Source: an uncultured Parabacteroides sp. (GTDB lineage Bacteria > Bacteroidota > Bacteroidia > Bacteroidales > Tannerellaceae). From it: a stretch of DNA of 64,000 nt. The notes beneath the pieces were generated by a model. That model was not told where the DNA came from. It was given only the letters and a program-made list of their open reading frames with translations, and searched no databases. Positions 52,295 through 59,319 of the stretch are shown here, in pieces; the stretch's first letter is position 1, and the number at the start of each line of letters is the position of its first letter. The stretch spans positions 62,001 to 126,000 of the forward strand of contig CALUZV010000009.1 in NCBI GenBank assembly GCA_944325345.1, given 5' to 3'. The translations under genes and the position numbers were made by a program.

Positions 52295-52520
52295 TTTTAC
52301 GCCGGTAAAACCCATTTTTCAAAAATGCAGAGCCATTTTTACCCGCGTAAAACCCCCTTTACAAATCTGAAAAATGCCTTTTACCGGCGTAAACCTCCTT
52401 TTTCAGACCTGCAAAACCCCTTTTACCGGCGTAAAAGTCATTTTTCAAATTTGCAAAATGATTTTTACCGGCGTAAAAATGGCTATGCAGTTTTGTAGAA
52501 TGATTTTTACGCCGGTAAAA
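52295..52520. repeat. palindromic array TTTTACGCCGGTAAAA, exactly 42-bp period
   Basis: TTTTACGCCGGTAAAA or a near variant starts at 52295, 52337, 52379, 52421, 52463 and 52505, exactly 42 bp apart. At the half-period (+21) a second palindrome of the type TTTTCA-nnn-TGCAAAA recurs (52316, 52358, 52400, 52442, 52484), giving an alternating 21-bp rhythm. It fills the gap between the minus-strand DUF6261 gene and ssb. The gap 52211-52684 otherwise holds a promoter box and the hairpin at 52546. Confidence 0.92.
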
Positions 52521-52545
52521 ATGGTTTGGGAGGTCTGTTATGTTT

Positions 52546-52569
52546 ATCCCGGCGTTTCAACGCCGGGAT
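52546..52569. repeat. hairpin ATCCCGGCG-TTTCAA-CGCCGGGAT
   Basis: A perfect 9-bp stem (52546-52554 with 52561-52569) around TTTCAA. On the other strand the hairpin at 18193-18220 reads ATCCCCGGG-TTTCAG-CCCGGGGAT, the same design, so these may be copies of a small dispersed element. Confidence 0.7.
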
Positions 52570-52684
52570 TGCCGGTTCCAAAAACCATCCCATCCCCCCG
52601 CGACGTTTTTCCCCTTCTCCTTCTTGCCTTTCTCCTCTTTTTTCCTTTCCTTTGCAAGCAAATACAAATGTAAACACACAGAAA

Positions 52685-53143
52685 ATGTCATTGAACAAAG
52701 TTATTTTAATCGGTAATGTGGGGCGCGACCCGGAGGTCAGGTATTTTGATAATAATGTCGCCGTGGCGAATTTCCCCTTGGCTACCTCGGAAAGGGGCTA
52801 CACGCTCGCAAATGGGACTGTGATTCCCGAGCGGACTGAGTGGCACAACATCGTTGTGCGTCGTGATTTGGTGCAATTCGTGGAAAAGTGGGTGAAAAAA
52901 GGCTCTGGACTTTATGTGGAAGGGAAAATCCGCACGCGGACGTATGACGACGCGCAGGGAATCAAGCGCTACGTTACGGAAATCTATGCCGACCGCGTGG
53001 AATTCTACAGCACGGGCTCGCGACCGGCTGATTCCACCCAGCAATCGCAACAGCAACCCGCCGCGACGACCTATGCCCAGCCTGCTAAACCGGCTGCGCC
53101 GGCGGCGAGCGAACCTGACGAACCGGATGACCTCCCGTTCTGA
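52685..53143 (+). CDS. ssb: single-stranded DNA-binding protein
   Basis: A 152-residue SSB with an N-terminal OB fold (MSLNKVILIGNVGRDPEVRYF, WHNIVVRRDLVQFVEKWVKKGSGLYVEGKIRTR), a Gln/Pro/Ala linker and the acidic tip DEPDDLPF that binds repair and replication partners. The ATG at 52685 gives the canonical start; in-frame codons back to 52526 are rejected. It leads ssb-gldE-gldD-PPTase. Confidence 0.96.
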   Translation: MSLNKVILIGNVGRDPEVRYFDNNVAVANFPLATSERGYTLANGTVIPERTEWHNIVVRRDLVQFVEKWVKKGSGLYVEGKIRTRTYDDAQGIKRYVTEIYADRVEFYSTGSRPADSTQQSQQQPAATTYAQPAKPAAPAASEPDEPDDLPF

Positions 53144-53168
53144 TATTGTCGAACTTAATTCTTGACCC

Positions 53169-54494
53169 TTGGACTCAGATTATTTTATACAAAGCTTTGT
53201 AGATACTGTGAATCAGGTGCCCGATTGGGGACAAGTGGCTGCGCTGGTCGTGGCAGGTGTGTTTCTGGTGCTATCGGGACTGGTGTCGGCTTCGGAAGCC
53301 GCGTTTTTCTCCCTGCTGCCTTCCGATGTGCAAGTGTTGAAGGAGAGTGCGCGGCAGCGAGACCGTATGCTGGTTTCGCTACTCGGCCGCTCGGACCGTA
53401 TGCTGACTTCGCTGCAAATCGCAGATGTGTTTCTCAATGTAGGATTCGTTGCGCTCTGCGCGTATGGGCTGGATGCTTGGATAGACGGGGCTTCGTCGCC
53501 GGCGTGGTGGCTCGTCGTGGAGGTCGTGGGGCTTACGCTGCTTTTGGTAAACCTCGGCGAGATACTGCCGAAGGTCTTGGCGCGGCGGAATGCACTCGCC
53601 GGCGTGCGACGGATGGCCGTGGTGCTGGTGGTAACCTATCGCGTGGTGGCTCCATTTACTAATATTGTCGTGCGATATACCGCTGCGGTGAACCGAAGGA
53701 TGGAGCGGAAGAAGAAAGAGCTGTCTGTCGATGATTTATCGCAGGCGCTGGAAATGACAGCCCCCGAAGTGAAGGAGGAAAAGGAGATGCTGTCCGAGAT
53801 AATCAAGTTTTACAACAAGACGGCGGATGAAATCATGACGCCGAGGATGGATATTTACGGACTGGATATTTCGACAAATTATCGAGAGGTGGTCGAGCAC
53901 GTCGTGAAGTCCGGTTATTCGCGGATACCTGTCTTCGAGCGGTCGGAAGACCATATCAAAGGAATTTTATATGCCAAAGACCTCTTTCCGCACCTCAATG
54001 AGGCGGAGGATTATGCCTGGCAGGCACTGCTGAGGCCTGCTTATTTTGTGCCGGAGACGAAAAAGATCGACGATTTGCTCGATGAATTCCGGGCAAATAA
54101 GGTCCACATGGCAATAGTGGTCGATGAATTCGGGGCAACCTCCGGCATCGTAACGCTGGAGGATATTCTGGAAGAGATAGTCGGGGATATCGCCGACGAA
54201 TACGACGACGACGAGCAGCAATATATCCGCCTGGCCAACGGAAGCTATATTTTCGAGGCGAAAATCCCCTTGACGGACTTCTTCAGGGTTACGGAACTTC
54301 AGCCGGAATACTTTGACGGCCTCGCCGAGGAGCCGGAGACGCTGGCAGGGCTGTTGCTCGAAATCAAAGACGACTTCCCGGAACGGCGGGAGGTCATCGA
54401 GTACAAGGATTGCCGCTTCCAAATCCTCGAAGTCGATAACCGGCGTATCCGGAAGGTGAAATACAGCCGGAAAGAATCCCCCGAAGAAGCATGA
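53169..54494 (+). CDS. gldE: GldE, CNNM/CorC-type membrane protein with CBS domains
   Basis: A 441-residue protein with a four-helix DUF21/CNNM membrane domain (VAALVVAGVFLVLSGLVSASEAAFF), a CBS pair (about 210-330; MTPRMDIYGLDISTNY, MAIVVDEFGATSGIVTLEDILEEIVGDI), and a CorC_HlyC domain. In flavobacteria GldE supports gliding; the family relates to Mg2+/Co2+ transport. The start appears to be TTG at 53169, giving MDSDYFIQ; no ATG lies near. gldD overlaps its end by 4 bases. Confidence 0.93.
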   Translation: MDSDYFIQSFVDTVNQVPDWGQVAALVVAGVFLVLSGLVSASEAAFFSLLPSDVQVLKESARQRDRMLVSLLGRSDRMLTSLQIADVFLNVGFVALCAYGLDAWIDGASSPAWWLVVEVVGLTLLLVNLGEILPKVLARRNALAGVRRMAVVLVVTYRVVAPFTNIVVRYTAAVNRRMERKKKELSVDDLSQALEMTAPEVKEEKEMLSEIIKFYNKTADEIMTPRMDIYGLDISTNYREVVEHVVKSGYSRIPVFERSEDHIKGILYAKDLFPHLNEAEDYAWQALLRPAYFVPETKKIDDLLDEFRANKVHMAIVVDEFGATSGIVTLEDILEEIVGDIADEYDDDEQQYIRLANGSYIFEAKIPLTDFFRVTELQPEYFDGLAEEPETLAGLLLEIKDDFPERREVIEYKDCRFQILEVDNRRIRKVKYSRKESPEEA

Positions 54495-55042
54495 AACCCC
54501 TATACCTATATATAATAAGCCTCCTGCTGACGCTCGGATGCACGGAATACACGCCGAAACCGCGCGGGTATTTCCGCATAGAGCCTTTGCAGGCGAAATA
54601 TGAGGTGTATGAGGCGAGCGGGATGCCTTGCGCGTTCTGGGTTTCCAATCAGGCGAAGGTAGAAGAGACGCGCGGAGGTCTGCAAATCGCCTATCCCGCC
54701 CTCCAAGCCACGCTCTACTGCACGTATATCCCGACGCGGGCGGACAAACTGGCGGACGACATCCGCGAGAGCCGCTCGCTGGTGGCAAGGCAGGCGGAGC
54801 GGGCGGAGAAAATCAGCGAGCGGGCGTACGAGAATCCGGAGGCTGGGGTTTACGGACTCCTGTTCCTCATCGAAGGGGAGACGGCGGCGCCCGTGCAGTT
54901 TGCGCTGACCGACAGCGTGGGGCGGTTTTTTCGCGGAGCCTTGTATTACGGGTGCGAAATCAATCCTGACTCCCTGCAACCCGTAACCGACTACCTGCGA
55001 AAGGATGTGGAAGCGATGATAGAGAGCTTCCGCTGGAAGTGA
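54491..55042 (+). CDS. gldD: gliding motility lipoprotein GldD
   Basis: A 183-residue lipoprotein (MKPLYLYIISLLLTLGC) with the GldD pattern YTPKPRGYFRIEPLQAKYEVYEASGMPCAFWVS and YYGCEINPDSLQPVTDYLRKDVEAMIESFRWK. In gliding Bacteroidetes it is needed for motility and type IX secretion-related traits; in non-gliding ones its role is unclear. It overlaps gldE by ATGA, and its stop is overlapped by the next frame's GTGA. Confidence 0.93.
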   Translation: MKPLYLYIISLLLTLGCTEYTPKPRGYFRIEPLQAKYEVYEASGMPCAFWVSNQAKVEETRGGLQIAYPALQATLYCTYIPTRADKLADDIRESRSLVARQAERAEKISERAYENPEAGVYGLLFLIEGETAAPVQFALTDSVGRFFRGALYYGCEINPDSLQPVTDYLRKDVEAMIESFRWK

Positions 55043-55062
55043 ATCCCTATACCTTATATAAT

Positions 55063-55680
55063 ATGTTACTCTATAAACAAGACAAACCCCTTCTCGCCGT
55101 CTGGAAAATGACGGAGAGCAACGACGAACTGCTGGCGATGCTGGGCAATGCCCGTTCGTATCCCGACATCGAGGCTGTGGCCCATTCGGAAATCCGCCTG
55201 CGCGAGCGGTTGACGGCTTTGGTGCTGGTGAAAACCCTCTTGGGGCGCGAGGTAGAGATAAGACACGCGGAGAATGGGGCGCCCTACCTCGTCGGAGAGC
55301 CTTGGCATATCAGCATCAGTCATACGAAAGGCTACGCGGCCGTTCAGCTGGATGGCGAAAGGGCGGCGGGCATCGACATCGAGTATCGGTCGGACCGGGT
55401 GAAGCGTATCCGCAGCCGTTTCCTCGCTCCCGAAGAAGAACAAAACATCGATACGGCACACGAAGAGGAACATCTGCTTGTCTATTGGTGCGCGAAGGAG
55501 GCACTATATAAGCTGGCAGGGCAGGAAGAGGTGGATTTTCGCGAACAACTCCATATTTCGCCTTTCCCATACCGTCCGGAAGGCCGCTTGGAGGCTTGGG
55601 AAAGCCGGAGCGAGCGGAGGCAAACAGCCACGCTTGCCTACCGCGTCGAGCCGGAATATGTCTTAGTCTGGTCTATTTGA
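55063..55680 (+). CDS. 4'-phosphopantetheinyl transferase family protein
   Basis: A 205-residue protein with AGIDIEYRSDRVKRIRSRFLAPEE and CAKEALYKLAGQEEVDF, the metal-binding Asp-Ile-Glu and Lys-Glu-Ala motifs of Sfp-type transferases, which attach the CoA arm to carrier proteins. The ATG at 55063 (MLLYKQDKPLLAVWKM) aligns with usual starts; a GTG at 55039 overlapping the gldD stop would add eight residues and would fit translational coupling. gldE-gldD-PPTase is a common Bacteroidales order. Confidence 0.88.
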   Translation: MLLYKQDKPLLAVWKMTESNDELLAMLGNARSYPDIEAVAHSEIRLRERLTALVLVKTLLGREVEIRHAENGAPYLVGEPWHISISHTKGYAAVQLDGERAAGIDIEYRSDRVKRIRSRFLAPEEEQNIDTAHEEEHLLVYWCAKEALYKLAGQEEVDFREQLHISPFPYRPEGRLEAWESRSERRQTATLAYRVEPEYVLVWSI

Positions 55681-56041
55681 AAACAAAATATACCGCAAGG
55701 ATCAGGAAGATGAACGCGACGAAATGATTCCAGTGCAAAGCCTCTCCCTTGAAGAACACGGTGGTAAAAACCGTGAAGATAATGAGGGTGATGACCTCCT
55801 GGATGACTTTCAGCTGCATCAAAGTGAAGGGACCGCCGTTATCGACGAATCCGATGCGGTTGGCAGGTATCTGGCAGGAGTATTCGAAGAATGCGATAGC
55901 CCAGCTAAAGGCTATGACGCCAATCAGAGGGAGCGAGGCAAACCAGCTGAACTCTTGTTTCAGCTTCAAATGGCCGTACCACGCGAAAGTCATGAAGATG
56001 TTTGAGATGATTAAGAGACCAATTGTGTAAAAAGCTTTCAT
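55673..56041 (-). CDS. DMT-like DUF486 small membrane protein
   Basis: A 122-residue protein with four membrane helices (MKAFYTIGLLIISNIFMTFAW, LPLIGVIAFSWAIAFFEY, VITLIIFTVFTTVFF, FVAFIFLILAVYFVF). The pattern YGHLK and SCQIPANRIGF is that of DUF486, distant kin of EmrE-like transporters; function unknown. It overlaps the PPTase end by 8 bases tail-to-tail. Confidence 0.87.
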   Translation of the reverse strand: MKAFYTIGLLIISNIFMTFAWYGHLKLKQEFSWFASLPLIGVIAFSWAIAFFEYSCQIPANRIGFVDNGGPFTLMQLKVIQEVITLIIFTVFTTVFFKGEALHWNHFVAFIFLILAVYFVFK

Positions 56042-56067
56042 TCTTATGTTTGTTTTTAGATTAAACG

Positions 56068-57309
56068 TCATTTAAAGCGCCGGATGAAGGGGAGAACCAG
56101 GAATAACGGAATGCAACAGACCATCACCCAGACGAAAAAGAGCTTGTAGCCGATGAGTTCCTGTATCCAGCCCGAACACATGCCCGGCAACATCATGCCA
56201 AGCGCCATGAAGCCGGTGCAGAGGGCATAATGCGAAGTTTTATATTCTCCCTCCGAGAAAAGCATCAGATACATCGTGTAGCCAGTAAAGCCGAAGCCGT
56301 AACCTAACTGCTCTACAGCTACGCAAGCATTGACGATGAGGGAACTATCCGGCATCGCATAAGCCAAATAGAGGTAAACGGCATTGGGAAGGGAGATTGC
56401 CAGGGCCATCCACCATATCCAGCGCCGTAATCCTCCTTTCGAAATGGCGATACCGCCTAATATTCCCCCGACAAGCAAGGCTACCACGCCGACAGTCCCG
56501 TAGGTGAAGCCTACTTGCGTGGTTGATAATCCCAAACCGCCAGCTTCTTTCCCGTCGAGCAGGAAAGGCGAGGCGAGTTTGACCAGTTGCGACTCGCCCA
56601 AGCGGTATGTCAGCATGAATAAGAGTGCCGGCACGATGCCTTTCTTCTGGAAAAAGCTGACGAAGGTCTTTCCGAAGGCAGTCCCGATGTTTCGCCACGA
56701 GACATCCGTCCTTTGGCGGTCGCTGGCAGGCTTTGGCAAAATGTAACGATGCCAGAGCGCCAAGCCAATGAATATTCCCGCCAAGACAAAGAAGACGAGG
56801 CTCCAGGCGAGGGGGATATGTCCGGTCGCTATCTCTATCCAGCCGGCGAGCATGACGAGCAAACCTTGGCCAGTTATCATCGCGACGCGGTAGAACGTAT
56901 TGCGGATGCCGATAAAGAAGGCTTGCTGCTCCTCGTTCAGTCCTAACATATAGAAACCATCGGCCGCAATGTCGTGCGTGGCCGAACTGAAGGCCATAAG
57001 CCAGAAAAAGGCGAGTGTGCCTCGGAAAAAGAAATCGCCGGGGAGGAGGAAGGCAATACCAGCCATCCCGCCGCCTATCAAGAGCTGCATCGCCCAAATC
57101 CACCATCGCTTGGTTTTCAGTAAATCCACGAACGGACTCCAGATAGGTTTGATAACCCAGGGGAAATAGAGCCAGCTGGTGTAAAGAGCAATGTCGGCAT
57201 TCGAGATATCCAATCGCTTGTACATGATGACCGAGAGTGTCATCACGGCGACGTAGGGCAGACCTTCGGCGAAGTAGAGTGTCGGAATCCAAGACCAAGG
57301 GGAACGCAT
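56068..57309 (-). CDS. AmpG-like MFS transporter
   Basis: A 413-residue 12-helix transporter. The start SPWSWIPTLYFAEGLPYVAVMTLSVIMYKRLDISNADIALYTSWLYFPWVIKPIWSPFVD and the SSATHDIAADGFYM segment are typical of AmpG/acetyl-CoA-transporter-like MFS proteins, which carry muropeptides inward in Gram-negatives. Substrate here is unproven. It lies 12 bases after the omega-amidase gene, same strand, likely one operon. Confidence 0.86.
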   Translation of the reverse strand: MRSPWSWIPTLYFAEGLPYVAVMTLSVIMYKRLDISNADIALYTSWLYFPWVIKPIWSPFVDLLKTKRWWIWAMQLLIGGGMAGIAFLLPGDFFFRGTLAFFWLMAFSSATHDIAADGFYMLGLNEEQQAFFIGIRNTFYRVAMITGQGLLVMLAGWIEIATGHIPLAWSLVFFVLAGIFIGLALWHRYILPKPASDRQRTDVSWRNIGTAFGKTFVSFFQKKGIVPALLFMLTYRLGESQLVKLASPFLLDGKEAGGLGLSTTQVGFTYGTVGVVALLVGGILGGIAISKGGLRRWIWWMALAISLPNAVYLYLAYAMPDSSLIVNACVAVEQLGYGFGFTGYTMYLMLFSEGEYKTSHYALCTGFMALGMMLPGMCSGWIQELIGYKLFFVWVMVCCIPLFLVLPFIRRFK

Positions 57310-57321
57310 ATCAATGATGAA

Positions 57322-58113
57322 TTAGGAATGATGAATGATGAGTTGAAACTCGTCTTCGTCCATCCAAGCCGGGAATTTCTCCCTGAACCGTTCCAGTTTT
57401 TCCTTTGAAAGGCGAACGGTGCGTGTCGTTGCTTCTCCATCCTCGCATTCAGCCAGCAATTCGCCCTTTGGGGAATAGACGACCGATTCGCCGGCATAGT
57501 CAAACCCTTTCCCGTCGGTACCCACACGATTGACGCCGCAGACATAGGCGAGATTCTCGATAGCGCGGGCTTGCAGCAACGGTTTCCAGACCGAGCGGCG
57601 TACTCGAGGCCAGTTGGCAACGTATATCAGCAGGTCATATACCTTATTATTATTACGGCTCCATACTGGGAAGCGGAGGTCGTAGCATACTTCCAGGCAA
57701 ATATTCCAATCCCGGAAGCGGAAGACCGGTCGAGCAGTGCCTGCCGTATAGACATCCGTCTCCCCCGCCATGCGGAAGAGGTGGCGCTTGTCGTAATAGT
57801 GTTCCGTTTCGGGGGTGATGAGGAACGCTCGGTTGAAATACTTTCCTTCCTCCGTCGCGATGAAGCTGCCTGCGATGCCGATGTTGTATTTCCGTGCCCA
57901 CGCCTTGAGTGTGGCGACGGTTTCCCCATCCATCGTATCAGCGAGTTGCGGAGCGTTCATCGAAAAGCCCGTCGTGAAGGTCTCCGGCAAGACGACCAAG
58001 TCGGTTTTTCCCTCGATATGCCGCAATTGTTCTGCGAAATAGGCGAGGTTTGCCGCCTTGTCTTCCCACACAAGGGGAGCTTGTACCATACTTATAGCTA
58101 AATCTGTTACCAT
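57322..58113 (-). CDS. nitrilase-superfamily omega-amidase (YafV-like)
   Basis: A 263-residue C-N hydrolase with the Glu-Lys-Cys triad: E44 in VVLPETFTTGF, K109 in YYDKRHLF, C143 in CLEVCYDLRFPVWSRN. This is the YafV/Nit2-like branch, which hydrolyses alpha-ketoglutaramate and related omega-amides in nitrogen salvage. No signal peptide, so cytoplasmic. It is transcribed ahead of the AmpG-like gene. A palindromic array lies upstream of it. Confidence 0.9.
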   Translation of the reverse strand: MVTDLAISMVQAPLVWEDKAANLAYFAEQLRHIEGKTDLVVLPETFTTGFSMNAPQLADTMDGETVATLKAWARKYNIGIAGSFIATEEGKYFNRAFLITPETEHYYDKRHLFRMAGETDVYTAGTARPVFRFRDWNICLEVCYDLRFPVWSRNNNKVYDLLIYVANWPRVRRSVWKPLLQARAIENLAYVCGVNRVGTDGKGFDYAGESVVYSPKGELLAECEDGEATTRTVRLSKEKLERFREKFPAWMDEDEFQLIIHHS

Positions 58114-58186
58114 ATATGCTTAAAATACTTGGATTAAAACTTTGTATGCTGCCGAGGGAAACTTGCCTACCCTTGGAGATATACTT

Positions 58187-58271
58187 AAAACTAAGCTTTA
58201 GTTTTTAAAAACTCAATCTTAGTTTTCAAAAACTGAATCTTTGTTTTTAAAAACTAAGACTTAGTTTTAAG
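58187..58271. repeat. palindromic array AAAACTAAG..CTTAGTTTT, exactly 21-bp period
   Basis: AAAACT starts at 58187, 58208, 58229 and 58250, exactly 21 bp apart; each unit is AAAACTnnn..nnAGTTTT, with the last one the clearest palindrome. It lies between the acyltransferase (downstream end) and the omega-amidase start, both on the minus strand. The rest of the gap 58114-58341 contains an AAACTTG/CAAGTTT inverted flank. Confidence 0.88.
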
Positions 58272-58341
58272 AATTGTTCCGGACCGGCACAAGTTTGCAT
58301 CCGAGGAAAAGAAGTTTCCCCGGATACAAAATAAGTTTAGG

Positions 58342-58887
58342 TCAGGGACAATAGTTTTCCGGATGGCAGGCTGTTACGTCGCGGTAGTATTCGCGGATGC
58401 GAGCGATATCGGCCTCGGCGTCGCCCGTCGGGTAGATAATCGCCTTGGTGCCCACTTCCCGCTTGCCATAGTCCATATACGCCACGAGGATAGGTACGTT
58501 AGCCTTCAGCGCGATGTAGTAGAAGCCTTTTTTCCAATCCTCGGTACGTTTGCGCGTGCCTTCGGGGGTAATCGCGATTTGGAAGCGTTCATTTTGGTGG
58601 AACATCTCGGCAACCTGGTCGGTTATCGACGTGCTTTTGCTGCGGTCCACCGGCACGCCACCCATACTTTTGAACAAGATATTGAAGGGGAAGAAGAACC
58701 AGTCTTTCTTCATCAGGAAACCAGCCGTCATCCCGATAGAGGTGTAGAAGAGTTTGCCCACGACAAAATCCCAGTTGCTCGTATGGGGGGCGACACAGAT
58801 GACGCATTTCGGCAACTCGAAGCCCTCGCACGAAGCGGTCTTCCATCCGAACCATTTCAGGATAGCCTTGCTTAATGCATTCTTCAT
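58342..58887 (-). CDS. 1-acyl-sn-glycerol-3-phosphate acyltransferase family protein
   Basis: A 181-residue LPLAT-family protein. The catalytic HX4D is in CVAPHTSNWDFVVGKLFY and the phosphate-binding region is TPEGTRKRTEDWKKGFYYIA. It is short for PlsC and probably peripheral or with one membrane segment (LFYTSIGMTAGFLM). It acylates a lysophospholipid or other lipid at the membrane. It follows the small gene at 58896 after 8 bases. Confidence 0.87.
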   Translation of the reverse strand: MKNALSKAILKWFGWKTASCEGFELPKCVICVAPHTSNWDFVVGKLFYTSIGMTAGFLMKKDWFFFPFNILFKSMGGVPVDRSKSTSITDQVAEMFHQNERFQIAITPEGTRKRTEDWKKGFYYIALKANVPILVAYMDYGKREVGTKAIIYPTGDAEADIARIREYYRDVTACHPENYCP

Positions 58888-58895
58888 CCGTGCGG

Positions 58896-59180
58896 CTATT
58901 TGTTCAGTTCACCGATTTGCGCTGCGATGGCATCGACTTCCGTTTGCAAATCGACCCGGAGCTTGCGGTAATATTCCTTGACTAAGGCCGGGTTGTCCTT
59001 GCCATCGGGATGGCTGGCGCGGCGGACGAACTCGTCTTGCATATCCAGGATACGCGTCATGACTGCCTCGGTCTTTTCCTGGTCTGTACCGGGGATGAAT
59101 AACTTGCAAACTAATGCTTCAGAGAACAATTCGCCAGCTACACGGCTGATGCTTTTCTTTAAAATTCTTCGTTTAGCCAT
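58896..59180 (-). CDS. small conserved protein of unknown function
   Basis: A 94-residue, charged, helical protein (MAKRRILKKSISRVAGELFSEALVCKLF; YYRKLRVDLQTEVDAIAAQIGELNK) without signal or membrane segment. I recognise the MAKRR-LKK-AGELF type of start from Bacteroidales hypothetical proteins but no function. A perfect promoter box precedes it (59205-59212), and the acyltransferase gene follows closely, so they form a two-gene unit. Confidence 0.75.
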   Translation of the reverse strand: MAKRRILKKSISRVAGELFSEALVCKLFIPGTDQEKTEAVMTRILDMQDEFVRRASHPDGKDNPALVKEYYRKLRVDLQTEVDAIAAQIGELNK

Positions 59181-59204
59181 ATCTTTTACGTTTTAGAATT
59201 CGGG

Positions 59205-59212
59205 CAAAGCTA
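59205..59212 (-). promoter_or_regulatory. -7 promoter box for the small-protein/acyltransferase unit
   Basis: The minus strand reads TAGCTTTG, 25 bases before the ATG at 59180. Confidence 0.6.
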
Positions 59213-59264
59213 CAAATTTTAGGATTAAAACCCTATTTATTCCCCGAAAAAGCGCAAAAATGCG

Positions 59265-59272
59265 TATCTTTG
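59265..59272 (+). promoter_or_regulatory. -7 promoter box for glgA
   Basis: TATCTTTG, a perfect TAnnTTTG match, lies 48 bases before the ATG at 59320. Confidence 0.65.
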
Positions 59273-59319
59273 CAGCCGAGAAAAATAAGGATATTATAAA
59301 CTTACTCTTCATCATCTAT

